Assembly (NCBI GenBank): GCA_035041965.1
Contig: JAPYMA010003013.1
Location: forward strand, 1-64,000
DNA: 64,000 nucleotides
Source: Anisakis pegreffii
Taxonomy: Eukaryota; Nematoda; Chromadorea; Rhabditida; Anisakidae
Direction: 5' to 3'
Below, one piece after another: positions 35,701-50,700 of the stretch; the first letter of the stretch is position 1; each line of letters starts with the position of its first letter. Made by a program: the position numbers and the translations under genes. The notes beneath the pieces were generated by a model. That model saw nothing but the letters and a program-made list of their open reading frames with translations. It did not search any database and was not told the DNA's origin.

Positions 35701-38700
35701 AATTTCATACGTTCCCAAATATTTTTGTCCTTCACTTTTTTCTAGCATCAGCACCGTATTCCTACGCACAAAAAAAATGAATCTTCTCCAGCTCTTCATA
35801 TACACATATGAAATACAACACTCTTGAATAATAACTAAACAAACAAAAACCACGCGATAATCGAAAATGTTGATGATGGGATAAGTGACTCTACGAATGT
35901 TGTTGAATTTCGTTTGTCGATTCTGTTCGTTGACTGCTGCCGATAGCGACTTTGATCAATAATATCAATAGTAACACTGTTAGATAACAATAATCCTATG
36001 CTATCGTCATAATCTCCACACGCATCAATTCCACAAATCAGTCGCAAACACCACACGTTCAGCTATTCACTATTCTGGACTGTATTCTTCGAATAGGGTG
36101 GGATTGCCTAGCAGATCAGTGGAATAATGCACACATCATCACTTCCAAATCCAGCTTCTTCATCTCTGCTTGCTTTGGAACAGTCAACACAATCTGCCAT
36201 CAAACAAGCCAATAATTGTATTTGTAGTTTTCTGATATCGTTTATGGTGGACGCTCGAGGTGGTGCGATGCGTGGGTGTCGCCATTCAGGTGTTCGTATC
36301 ATTATCCCACCACGTAAGGCATCACAGCCGATGCGGATTACGTGCAGATATCTCAGAAAGGTTCGTTTCATAACTTGTCGCTATGTCAAAATATTCTTTT
36401 GCTCGTGATCACAATAAAGGTGCCGCAAAGATACGGTAGGTAAGTCGGAGGTTTGAAGCGGGAGAGGGAGAGTTTTGCAGCAGATTTTAGGATCAGTTGC
36501 ATGTTTTTACAGGTTATGTTGGCGATGAAGGTTATGTAGAAATCTTTAGGTACAAAGTAACACTGAAGTATTTGCATGACTAGGTTTTAGCGTTGATAAT
36601 TTGATTGACCGATGCAGCAAATTGATACCGTAAAATTCTAATCGCTTCAAGGGATATATGTAATCTTTTTTAGTTGTTGCTGATTGATATTGCTCGGAAT
36701 AAATCAAGTAATGAATTGATCACCTACAATTAGTAGTTGAAGATGAGAACTGCTGGAATAGAGTAAATTCTGTTTTGCTAGTATCGTTAGCTGGATGTCA
36801 AGAAGGGAGAGTGTGGTATTAGTGATACAAGAGAAACAAACTCGTAATGAGTTGCACTTGTTGATGAAATAAACAAACATCTATAGCATGAAACATAAGT
36901 GAAAGATGTATCGTGTTGAAAAAAATCATATTACCATAGTTGCTGCAAGAGAAAATATGTGTACGATGAAGTAAAAATGATTTTGTTCAGAACAACATTC
37001 ATTCACTCCCAAAAAAACGCATTTGGGTATTGGGTGTTTTCTAACCATAGCATGGATGAATTTGAGAAAGCGAACGCTTCGGATGCGTTTAATTAATTCA
37101 TTTCTAAGCCACCTGATCACCACTCACCATTCCATATACTGATTGCGTCCGCCAGTCGGATTGTATTCATATGTTCATATTTTGGAGGGGTGAAAGAGAA
37201 ATATATGAATTAATAACACGGATGGATGTACACTCGTTCAACAATGTTTCTTCGATATTACAGGACAAATTGGCACATCCGCCTCCTTTGAGTGAAGGAG
37301 AAGCGTTGGCCTCACGCATCCTGGAGATGGCACCTCATGGTGCCAAATTCCTCGGTCCAGTCATACTCGAAGTACCACATTTTGCATCGTTGCGGGGTCG
37401 TGAACGAGAAATCGTCATACTGAGATCAGACGATGGGCAACACTGGAAAGAGCATCAACTTGAAGCAACTGAAGACGCTGTTCAAGAAGTGTGTTTGTTT
37501 TCAGTCAGTACTCAAAATGAACCATATCAAAATATCATATCGATCTAATTCACAAGTTGTATATTGAATCTAATAGTCTCTGATAGCCAATGCCTTTCAA
37601 AATGTTATTCCGTTTTACGCGTACCAAAAGCACGAATTCAGGTGCCGTCTGAAATTTTCTTACTAAATTGAAAGTTCTCAAAAATTACTGCTCAAAAACA
37701 CTTATTCGAAGGTTTTGAACGAATCGTTCGATGCCGAGGAGTTGTCTCAACTAGATGATCTGCACACATCAAGAATCACTCGTATTCTTACGAATGATTT
37801 CCCGATGTATTTTGCGGTTGTAACGCGTGTTAGACAAGAGGTACACTGTGTTGGTCCAGAAGGTGGTGTCATCCTCTCATCGGTTGTACCTCGTGTTCAA
37901 GTAATTCATTCTTTACCTATTCACTGAGTCCCTCTGAAATTAAGTATCAGTAATTTTTTCAAATCATTTTCAATACAAGCACTGCTCAAGCAGCAATTAT
38001 TGTTCCAAGAACGAATGATATTTCAGGCGATATTCCCGGACGGTTCTCTAACGAAAACAATCAAAGTTTCTGTACAAGCTCAGTCGGTACCGCATGAAAT
38101 TGTGACAAGATTGCATGGCAATCGTGTTGCTGTATCACCAATAGTTACGGTTGAACCAAGAAGGCGTAAATTTCACAAGCCGATCACTCTATGCATTCCA
38201 TTACCACAAAGTACTCACAAGGGCATGCTCACACAGTATAGGTCAGTGGTCACTGTTCTACCAAACTACATTCATTTGTTCATTCCTAAGTCGTTTTACG
38301 ACAGCATCTTCGAGAAGGCGTTTGATGCATTCTACGTTTTAGTGAAAAGTGTCGTTAAAGTCTCAACATCTACAAATATTAATATTTACCTCTTCAAAAT
38401 TTCAATTTTTCAGTGGTCAGCCAGGTCAAGAACCACCTACTCTCCGTCTTTTGTGCAGTATCACTGGTGGTTCGGCACCAGCACAATGGGAAGATATCAC
38501 CGGGACTACGCAACTAACATTCACTGGTAATTTGGTTTGGAATGTTTCAAAAACTTCATCTTTAGAGATTGAATTTCCTGTACATACTGTTCGAGTATCT
38601 CACTTTCCCGATTATCATTGATTTATTTGTGATTGAACTGTTTCAGGTGAGGATGTGTCGTTCACAACAACAGTATCTGCAAGATTCTGGCTGATGGACT

Positions 38701-41700
38701 GTCAAACACCACGAGACGCAGCCCGTATGGCTCAAGAAGTTTACAACGAGGCTATCGCTGTTCCATATATGGCCAAATTCGTCATTTTCGCTAGACGCAC
38801 GTTCCCAACCGAGGGCCAGCTGAGGTCAGATGATTTCAAGACTGGGATGATTTCAAGAATACTGAGCTTATTGCTGGATACCTGTAGTTTTAATGGATAT
38901 CTTTTCTGACTGAAGAGCATTCATCCATGTGAACCGGCTGTGCCAGAATGAAAAAAGATGAATGTACATAGTTACAGAATCACTTTTATAAACTGTTCGT
39001 TCTGAAAGTGATCATTGTGAGTGTTTTAAGAGTGTTCTGTATGACTGATGATCGAGAAGATAAAACACTCGAAAAACAAGAACATTTCATCGAAATCGCA
39101 AAATCTAAGGATGTAGAAGTGCTGAGTGGTCGTCATCAATTTCTCGAATTCGCTGGTAATATTCTACCGGTCACTAAGAGTGGTGATCAACTGTCTCTGT
39201 ATTTCTTACCGTTCCAAGAGAATCGACTTGCCTTCCTCATAAAGGTAAGCTATTCATGAACTGTATTTCTCACTTAGCAGCCTTTTGCGTTTTCGTTGTA
39301 ATCGATGCACTATCCACCGATGTACAGTGTTTCACCGCATTTACAATCAGCTGAGACTGGGCAATAGCGGAAGATTTTTTCTCGCCGTAACAGTTGCATA
39401 AAAAGTCAGTGCAAATAACTCTCGAACATTTTCGTTTTTGATGTGACGCTATCGATAAGTTTGTTTTGATGTAAGATCGTATTGAAGATGTTATTGATCT
39501 TATTATCTTCTAGACACGAGCGCAAGATAATGAAGAAGCCGCGGCAGGTGGTCGTATAGCATTCATGAAGGAACCGAAAACTCGAGCCGACAGTTTACCA
39601 CCACAGCAACCACTTTGCACCTTGGCGATCACTTTACCTGATTATATTGGACAGGTGAGAAGATTTTTATCCTTCTCACTAGTGTTATTAACATGCTAAT
39701 ATTTACCTTCGTTGTGCGATTCTTGAATGCATACACAAACGGTAGATGACTGCTGAAACAAATCAATCACAATTTCGATCATGATAAGTAAACCACTGTC
39801 AATAGACTATTGAATATTACCGTGTACTTATAATAATGTTAAGAAATCTGTTATTTCAAAATTGAATATTCATATTTATTCAAACTTCAGGAATCTCAAC
39901 TGTCGAGTCATCGACCGGATGATAAATCGATAATGGCTAAGTATGCTGATCAACTGAAAGAAGGCAGTGATCCACCAGGCTTGCGAATGGCTCATATGGC
40001 TCGTTTGATTGGACCCGATTGGCATCGACTAGGACGTGCGCTGGATATTCCAGATGCAGATATTCGGCAAATACGTCATCAAATGATCGGTAAAGAACCC
40101 ATAACGATTCTGCGAATTTGGGTGTTCCTCAAGAAGGAATATGCAACTCGTGAGTTTTATTGGATGTTTTAGATTCCGATCGATTGAATTGGTTCTATTA
40201 GGGAATCTGAATTTGAGTTGAGCTCAGAGTTCGATTCATATTGCAAAAGCAGTTGCCCTTAGTTGCGCATTAGCCTGAATCTGTCAAATCAATTAATGGA
40301 GCTTTTTGTTTAGCTGATGCACTTCGAAGTGCATTGCGTAGAATCGGACGTGAGGATGTACTGAGTGAAGTTGATAAAGATGACGAATCAGTTGATATGG
40401 ATTCGATGATCAGCTCGTCGTCGTTGACCCATCAAACACCTCTGCCTACTGCACCAATCATCACCACCACCGGTACCGCTACAACTACGATCACATCTAC
40501 TTCAGCATCTGCTGTTCAGCCTGACACCGCGACACCAACAACTACTAGTCATTCATACTCACAAGCTAAAGAGGTAAAATCTCGTTTGATTCTTAAAATA
40601 ACACTGATTGAGCACTTGAAATTCCTGTTGATTTCTTACAATTTAATCCATTCCTGTGGCACAAGTGGTATTGATTCAGATGAAATTTCTTATCGATATA
40701 AGAAATCAGCAGTGGAATTCAAACTTTCGCAATGTAGATATAAGCATCTTATTTATGTTTATATATACATTGCGAAATTTGCACATTCGGGTGGAACAAA
40801 GTATAACAAGAAGCAAAAGTTGATAAGTGCTGGAGTGATCGTTGGTTGTTAACTTTCGTGTAATTTACAAATCACACCAGAATAACTAAGTCCAATTGCA
40901 ATTGGCATTATTTGTTCTACATATAAAGCGTGTTAAAAACATTTAAAATTCATGTGCTTACTGTCTATCAAATAATTTAGTGTTCTACAACATATGTGAC
41001 TCTGAACATTCATCCAAGTTGTCCAATAAATCGTGGAATGCGTTACATCATTGATTACAATAAAACGAAATTGTATTCTGTCATTTTGTATAAGCGTAGC
41101 AAACGAAAAATCTTTTTTGCTGGCATCTGAGAAACGGCGTACCCATCAGGAATCGCTGAATATTTTTCCCCATCAAAGCCGTTCGGTTGGCAGAGAGAGC
41201 TGATAGCTTGTAAACTCTTTGAAAAGATAACTGCGTACGTAGATTTGCACGAAATGTAGTTGGAAGCTGTTTCTGAAAGTATTGATGAGCACTAAATTCG
41301 TCATATATGATTACTAATTGTGAAATTTTTTGTTGGTATTTGTATGATATGAAATGAGCGCAAATGCGAATGTTGTTGATGCTTTCGAACAGATAAGAGT
41401 TATTGCGGTATACCGTTTCAATGCGATTGTCTTCTTGATCGTTCCATTTTGTTTTACTTTTCTTTCGTTCCAGAGAAGAAACAATATACGAAATGTGCGC
41501 TGAATGTACCTGCCTTTCTATAAATGAGCGTTTATTAGTATTAAACACATCTATCTCTATGAGATGCGTTGCTGTGAGTGGTTATGTTGCATTCGTTCAA
41601 CGTCCAATTTCAAGCAGTTTCAGCCAGTCGTTGAAGAAGACATGGCCATCTCTCAGTCGACTGCTCCACGTGATTATCAAACCTATGCTGAACCTGATCA

Positions 41701-44700
41701 TGTTCAGTTTGCACGAGCTTCTACCGCAGATGCGCATGCCGTCCAGGCTGTACCAGCAAGTGATCTTCAAGGTTGTAACTATTCATTGATGAATTCATCA
41801 TCATCACTTATTCTCGTACACTTATCATTGATTGTCATGATGATGTCGTTTGAAAACCTCATTTCATGTGACGTTTCTTCATTGTTGTAATAAGTTCCTT
41901 ATAGATGAAGATGAAGAGGTTCCTGTCTCAGAGATTCGTACCGTTGTACGCACAGAAAGACATGTGCATGATTCGGAAAATGGTTCGTGTTCTCAGTGTC
42001 TGTATGTATTTTTCTTTCATGATCATGTCATAGGAATGATCAGTAATAGAAATAAACATCACATATCTCTGATCAAGTCAGTGAATTCCTGTTACTGGCT
42101 GCAGTTCTGAGCTGAATGATTTGGCATACTTGTGATGTGGGGTTTGAAAGTAGAATTCGGAAATGAAATAGAGATTGAACTGGTGAATCAGTAGTTATTA
42201 CAGGTCCGATAGTTGAAGAACGTACCATAACGACAACTTATGAGGATGATATTGCTGTCAATGAAGAAGTAGTTGATAGAATAGTCCCGTTGAATGAAGA
42301 AGAGCAAGAAAAGTGGGATCGTATGGTGCGTGAAGCTCAGGAGGCTCTTGATCACGAGGTAACGTTCGGTTGACTGTTTCAATATGCTTTCGTTTACAAT
42401 TACCTAGTTGTCATTGGATTCGTCCAATGAGTATCAGCTGTCATGCCCCGTGCTCATCAAGTTGATTGTGATTGTAAAATTGTGCAACCTTATTTCATCG
42501 ATCAGTAGCACTGTCAGAGCACATAAGTAGTGATATATCTGAAGCCCACGTAGAATGCGAATGCGTCAAATTTTGCACGAATAGTCGGCGGAGCTATGGT
42601 TCAGAAACGCATCGTTGTATTGTATTTATCTTGCAGAAATCATTACAGTCAGACGAAGGTGATCACCAAGAGGTATTTGAAGAAGAACATGAAACTGAAG
42701 ATGGTAAAATTGTGAAGAAGACAACCGTTAGAACAACTCATGTAACAACTACTCATGACGAGCAACCAACAGCTGAGTGGAGCTACAGGGATCATGAAAG
42801 TAAACCCATTGCAGAAAAGTATCCACATTCAGCATCAAAAGTTGTCACTGCTACAAGTACTGCCATTAGCGGTCATTCACCAGGTCCGTTACATGAACTC
42901 GTTGATTTTTTATCTCGTTTGATTCCCGCTGAATGCCCATCGCATTGTGTTCTCGATTCTTCAAAAGTTTCGAGTAATTTTAAGTATCAAAAGCAAATGG
43001 GATCGAAATCAAAGAAACTGACGTTAAAAGTGTCAGTGAATGAACAGAGTAATCCACCTGATTTGATAGATATACTTTATTTGTTCTTTCATTTTATATA
43101 TCTCATTTGTTCATTTATTCGTTCAAGCCAGATATATTTTTCATTTATTCGTGTTAAAAAAACGTTGTGGTAGTGTTAATGGAGGTCACACATCTATCTC
43201 GTTCTTCCACTGCTTATCACACACTGCAGTTCGCAATCGGCTGTTACGATGAACAAAACAAAATGAAGTCCCTTTGGAGGTGTATTATGTTTCCTCACCT
43301 GCTGCTAAGATTTGACCCCGCAACTAATGAGGCATGAATCATCCAGTGCATGTTGTATTTGATTCTTATGCAGCGTAACTGTTTGCATAGAAATGAAGAA
43401 GTTATTATCGAGAATGTCTTGTGAATGAAGGATTTATGAGTGATTAGAATAAATGGAGAATGGCTTTTGCTACCAAATGATATGATTACCTGCGTGTGTC
43501 AGACGGTTTCTCTCATCGGCAACCTATTTGCTTCATTGTCATTCGATCATATTTAGCCCTCTTTTCTCATTTTGCTTCTTCCCATCCAGCAACCAATTCT
43601 TCCTCCAATTATGATGCTTCTAATTCTACTTTCATCCTATTTTCTATCTGATTACGTGTCTTTTTTCATTCAGTCTCTCCTCATCTATATGCTGATTGCT
43701 TTTTGAACCATTAAATTCTGCTTATTCCGCTGTCCTTGAGTCATTCAGCTGTTCGTGCATCGTCTTTAAGACATTTTAGGTAGCATATTTAAACAGAGGT
43801 ACACACATTCAAGCTAGCTTAGAATAGATTAGCGAACGTTAAGGGAGTTAGGGACATGATAAGTTCTTGCTTTTGAAGTTCTAGTGGGGCGCGATTGCGA
43901 TTCAGAATTTGTGGTGAAGCGAGGAAGTATTGGAAGAATGAGAAAGAGAGTGACGTATCTTTTGTACTGTTTAAAATGATACTGAGAGTTGATTGGAGAT
44001 GGGAAGCAAAAGAGAGACAGGAAAATTGTAGAAAATCATTTGGTTGATGGGTTAAAACTTTTTCAGAAATCTCGGAGAAGGAGGGCACAATGAAGATGAA
44101 AGAACTGAAGCAAGCTGTTGGCGATAAGGGGCGTGTGAATGAAAGCGAAGGTAGTGAAATGCTGCAATGAAAATGAATAAATTAATCAATAAACTTCAGT
44201 GAAACCAAATAACTTAAATTCTAATACAATACAATATAATATACTGTTCTTCATCCGCCCATTCTGAGTCGCATATATCCGATTGTTTCACTAATTTAAT
44301 TGTGACCGCTTATGGCTATTATATAATCACATAAACAAATGATATTAATGAATATCTCACACTCTAAGTAGTGATCACATGCTGTAACATTATGAATCAC
44401 TGTCACTATGCTGATCATCACAATCATTCGCTGCAATGATATTAGGCATTTTGTTTACGAATATTTTTTGAATTTTGCTTATGTATTCATTTCATGCTCC
44501 TTTTTATTATCACTGCTTGTTTTTTAATAGTCAAGAAACAAAAGACTCGTTCTGTTGCTTAGATTGTCTGATTTGTGTTGCTATTCTAACAGTGCTATGC
44601 TAATGTGTAACTGTGTGCTAGAATGTTGATCACTCGATAAACATATATTCTCTTCTCTTCTACGAATATCTTTTCGTGTTTTATCAAACAGCACAAACAC

Positions 44701-47700
44701 AATCAGGTCAACAGCTGACTGACGGAATGAAGAGGCATGTCCTGTTCCTTTTATTACACACAACCTACCTATCTTAACTTGTCTGCTACCGTTATTCTCA
44801 TTATGTCAGGTACTCAGCTTAATTCATCACAATCCTCGCTGTGCGTTATTGGTGCCCTAACGATCTCTGTTATTCAATCGCTATGTCTAGTGCCATCAGT
44901 GGTTAATGATAATGATTCTATTACTAACGCTGAGACTCTGAGTGCAACTCACTCATCGTACTGAATCATTTCATAAATTGCTCGTTGAAGATGAGGAAAA
45001 AAGTTCAGAGTTATCGCAACAAGTTGCTGTTGATATTGATAATGCTGCAGTGGGTCAGAAAAAACCAGTTGAACATAAGCAGCTCAATAATGATATCGGA
45101 GCATTTAGTGTTGGAACGTTGTTGCAAAGAGGTGGTGTTATTATGGAACAACAACTACACCAAGAAGATCATCTTGCTCAAGGTGAGAGAGAGCAATCTC
45201 CTGTGAACGACCCCACCTCGCCGCCCCAAGTCGATGAAGCGCAACCAATTGCTTCAAGTGGTCAGTTCGAACGCAAACGAACTGATTCGCTGGCCGCTGC
45301 AATTTTATCAGCCCAAGATGCACCGCTTGGTCAAAAGGCTACCGTACAGTTCGTAAGTTCATCAGGCGCTGGTGTACCTCCGACGCTAATTGAAGCAGTT
45401 GAAACGAGCGAAAGTGAGTCACATATTCAGCCACCGGCATCTGAAGCTACCAAGCAGGAACAAGTACCAAGCTCTGAAACAGCTATCGTCAAACTTTTGT
45501 TTACGCTTCATCAGTTACAAATGACAGATCCGAGTCGGTACGAAACGGCTGTACGCCGGATCCAGGATCTAGAGGAAGAGTTGCGTATGGCTGGTGCTGT
45601 GTGTCCACCAGATGTGCGTGTTACAGATGCAGTTGCTAAGGCACTCGCAATAGCTGGTCGTAATTCGGATATTCAAATTCGTGTCAATTCATCGCGTCAA
45701 ACCAGCACTACCAAAACTGTGTTTGAGGGTGAAACTCCGCATTTCCAAGGGCTTGATAACGACATGATTCAACGTCTTCAGCAGCAGCTTATCTCAAATC
45801 TGAGTCAGATCAATTAATCATTCTTGACTAATTCGTTTAATATCGTTCCGAAAGTGATTTGTTTGCGTGGCTCGTTACTGTGCATGTTGTCCGATTATTT
45901 TTATTTTTCAGTCGTTGTGTCTTCGTGCTATTCGTTATCCTCTCATGCGGAGTTCATTCTTAAGTTATTATGAGAAAAGCAGTAATATCACCTCCACTTC
46001 AATGATTCGATTTTGATGAATTTTGGGGAAATAAGAACGCGGCGCAGTGTACTCTGTTTGAATAGCGCGTTAATTTCAGGTTCGGTAGCTGCTCCTCAGC
46101 AATCTGCTCAACAGCAACAAAAGCCAACACCTCAACCAGGTAACCGAGTGTCTCTTCTTATCAAATTTCCAAATATTACCGCCACTTTTTATTGTTCCAT
46201 TTCGGTTGGATTATCTGACGGTCATTAGAGCGATCGTTCATCTGAAAATGCATAAAATTATTTCACCTCTTAGCTTGTAAATAGTCGATCGGTGTGTTCT
46301 AGCTGACAAAGAATGTGTTCTAGCAATCAGCGATTGATTCAGCAACCTGTATTTATGAAATTTCACTGTGCATGTTAAGTGCTTCATCTGCTTTATCGGT
46401 GGTTTTCATGCTGTTGCGCTTACTGCACTCATTTGTACGTATGACAGATCGCCACTTTCTCTTTCAACACCTACATGAACATAATTTTCATTTGCTTAAC
46501 ATCCGATTAAGTCATAATGTCAAAGCAGAAGAAAATCAGAAAGCTGACCCACTAATCAGCAAGCTCTTTGTCAGTATTTCACCGGTTGGATGAAAGGATT
46601 CGAGTCCTTGAGTTCAAACAAGTATTTCGAAAACGATTGCCAAACTGTGGAAACGAATCGATCAACTGTGGATTGCATATTCCTCAATTTCCAGCATTGC
46701 CAGGAATATTTAATGCCATGCGAACCACTACAGTACTCCTGGATTCTGTTAACACACTTTTACTCTTACTGAACAACGATATTGTATTACAAAGCTGTTT
46801 GCTTCTAAGAGTCAGCTCCAAAGCATTTACTTTTGCACGTTTGCGTCGAAAAATATGCTCAATCTATTAAACTGAATACAGATATAGTGTGCAATGTGTA
46901 TCGATTCGATCTGTAACAATTGCTTCCCATCATTTACTTATAGTTTTCGCCTACGGCACATTCGTATACTTCATTTGATTTAACTGCACTTTGTTATTGA
47001 GATGGACAGAAATTAAATGAGCGATACTCATGAACGCTGAATATAATATCAACGTTACCTTCAAATACCAATTCTTTCAGCATTCACGAAACCAAGGAAA
47101 TAGCAAGTGTATCTCATGTAAGAAATGCTGTCTTGGAACCAAAGTACATCTCAAATTTTGCTGCTTTTCACTAGCATATTGACATAATAACCACGATTAT
47201 TGAGTGAGTTCAGAAAATGGGCCAACAATGTTTTATTTTAGTCCTTATTGATTTCTAATGTAATTATGATAGAACAGAGAACAGCAGAGTCGACCATCGT
47301 TAGTTCAAACAAAAGCGTCATATTTCGATCACGAAACTGGCCTCTTTAAATGAGTAAAAGTTGAAACGATTTCTCGGTCACTTTACATTTGTTGTCATTT
47401 CATTCCAACAGAGCTTTACGTTGAAAAGTTTTCATTTACAAGTCGGCATATTGACAGCTTTCAACATCCATCCTCGTGTCGGACTTAAAATAGATTTACT
47501 GACGTAATGGTTTATTGAAAAGTGTAAAAGAAAATTTTGCTACCTTTATTTTTGCTTTCTGCTTGTTTATAGTGAAGGGGTTAATGGCTTACCGCGCCCG
47601 TAACTCAACTATTCTCATATCAACGAACGATGAAAACATATTTTTGTGTTTGTTAAGAATTGACGATTCATCACAAAATTTTCTTAAAGCCATGCAATAG

Positions 47701-50700
47701 CTCGCAAGTATCTATCCTCAGGCAAAAACTCAGTGTTTAAAAATTGATTTAGCTCTTTTAACGGACGATTGACGATTGTTTTGCTTTTTCCAACTCAAAC
47801 TGCGAACAGCTGCAAAGTGGACTAGCCTCCTCTATCATCTCCAACTTTTTCGTCTGCCGTGCTCATCGCTCGCAGGGAAAGCATCACAGTCAGGAAGTAG
47901 AACTGAAAATATAGAACGCTGACAATGGGGAATTCTTTCGAATCATCGCACGGATTTTTAAAACGTCTTCAAAGAAACATTGTTTTGGAAAACTGATCAT
48001 ATTACCTCGACAGATGTTTATTTTTATGAACTGATATCGGCTGAAGACAGCAGAGCCGTCAGAAATGATGAATGCTGTAATCGTGAGAGGGGTCAGACAG
48101 CACAACATTAAAAATGTGTTCTTAGGTAGTATAAAAAGCATGGCATCTAGATGCAAATATGTTATCTGTTATACTCATTAACATCTTGGAAATGTTTCGA
48201 TATCGATGAGCACTTCATTGTGAAGCATTTTCGTTAGAAAATCAGTTTCTGTTAAGAGGATACGATTAATCAGCCGCAGATATTCTATTATTAAGGCACT
48301 AATTCAATCCGAAACCGAACGCCTTGTGATCTAAGCTGAATTCTTGCTCCAAATACTTTTTGTCACAAATCATTGCATCGAAAAATGACAACAGAAAATG
48401 AAATGACTGAAACTCAGGAATGCAATAAATAATGATGGAATGGTAGCTACACACGATAGCTTTTGCAGAGACAGATCAAAAACATGAAAGTATGGCAGAA
48501 GGGTTCACAAGTGAGGACGGTTCAACGATCGTGTCCAAGAAAATGACTCGTGTGGTTACCACAACGAAGACAGCTGTCGCTGGTTCGTATCTTCGTCTAC
48601 TTATAATATTTATCATTATCATTCATTCGTTCCATTCCCATTCCTGTTGAACTCGCTTAACAAAACTGCTTCCACTACATCCAGAAACTCAGAACTAAAG
48701 TTCGATTATAAAACGTTCATCAATTCATTTCGAAACAATCATGTCATAAGTTGCAGGTGAACAGAGCAGTGATGCAAAAGCGGCTGGTGAGTAGATGCTT
48801 TATGTTGTATAACTGATCACTTTGCTCATTTTATTAACTCTTGTCACGGGATTAATCTACTGACACAACTAACCAAGTGTTGTCAGATAAAAGCATTTCT
48901 CCTGAATGCATGCTGTTTGTAATAAATCGGAAAGGATAGAAAGAATAAGTGCAGTGAACTGGATGCTGCCTGCGTACGTGGTACGATTACGTATAATGTT
49001 TATCAATGAGACGCAAGCAAGCATTTTGGTAATTGCATTGTTGTTTTATTGGTGCTTATTCAATCCCGTTGATGCAAAATAAATTTTAATCTCAACAAAA
49101 ACAAAAATTTTTCCTGCTAAAATGATAAAATGATAACTTCAGACGCTCATAGTGTTTTTTATGAGTTAATGCCGTTTGGCTGATTCTATAAATTTATTTT
49201 TTAATGAACATTTGAAATTCTCATATTTAGCTACCCTCGTGAGACCATTATTCCTTAATATCGTTTATTTTGCACCAGTGAAAGTCTCTGCATAGTAACA
49301 ATTCGTTATCTCATTCGTATGGTTCTGTTTTCGTAGCTTGGTTTTATTTAAATATTTTCCATACTCTTTAAACCACTTCAGTTCTTTTTTGTTTTCAGAC
49401 GATACAGCAACTTATGTTTCACTGCTTCCTTCTTTTTGTGTTCCTGCATTGCTTTCGTTTTTATTATATGTTTTGCCTTGGCAATAAAGCATATTCGTTG
49501 ATTTTTGTTATCGTTTTTTTGTTGTGATCTGTAAAGAGATTGGGTTCATTTCATTATTGTTGTTGTTTTTTACTTAACTGATTCTGGTGAAACATGCTAC
49601 ATATATGGCATTAATCAGTCTAACCACACAATAATACTCACGCACACCCATAAAAAATAGGCAACAAATAATCGAAATGACGCTGCGAGTGTGAATGGCG
49701 AATTAATGAAGAGATGAGGAATACAACTAAACAAAGCTTACGTCTCCAATAACATCACACTCACTAATCTGGTTATGAATCTTCAAGCCATTATTCCCTA
49801 ATCATGATAGGCTCGTTATTCTATTCAGGCGATGATCTCATACGACTGAAGGTAAACGAGCAAGTCTATTCAGGAAGTGTAGACCCAACCGATCAACACA
49901 TTCACCTCGTACCGATCACTAAAAGTGAACAAACCTCGAAACAGCAGCAGTAGAAAGTATGTCGAGGAAATGGTTCGAGGTTGAGCTTGATTTAATCAAA
50001 CTTCAATGCTACTGACAAAATAAAGTCATAAAGCAACAAAACAAAGACAACAGCAACATCAATTATTAAGCAACGTCACAATTATTATTTTTATTGTTTA
50101 TGAAAGGCATTGTTTGATATTTATGTGATCATTTTCACCAGTATCATGACTGTCTTCGCTATTTTCAAGAATATTCAGTTTCGCTGTAATTTTGTTGTGT
50201 TGTTTCACCAGACGTAAAGCACACGAAAATAGCCGCTGTGAGCACTTCTTTCTATATCTGATTTTCAGTTTTCCATCTTATTTTCATTTGCTGCACATTT
50301 CTCAAATAGTGCTGTTATCATGAATCGCCGCAAAAAAAAGAGAACGGCTTCGAGACATACAAGTGTTTGCGAATTTGTTTTCTCAATCGACTTACTCATT
50401 CTGCTGAAAAGTTATCTATTCATTAACTAAGGCATGCTTTTTCAAACTGGAACAGCTGAAGCAATATTCCTTAATTTCGTTCGGAAATCTTTCAGTGAAA
50501 GTCATTCGATTCAGATTTTCCACTTCATCTGTATGATCATGCTTGGTGGTCGTGATTTGTCAACTGTTTTCCTCTTTTTTTATATGTTCTGATATTATTA
50601 TCATAAACAATATTACTATCAACAATGAACATTTGAATAATATTATCATAAGCTGTTATCAAAAGTTTATGAGCACATTACGTAGAAGTGCTGTTCCGTT

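Noticed and set aside
41081..41548. 155-codon minus-strand frame
   Set aside because: No recognisable domain, lies in an intron, composition like neighbouring non-coding DNA.
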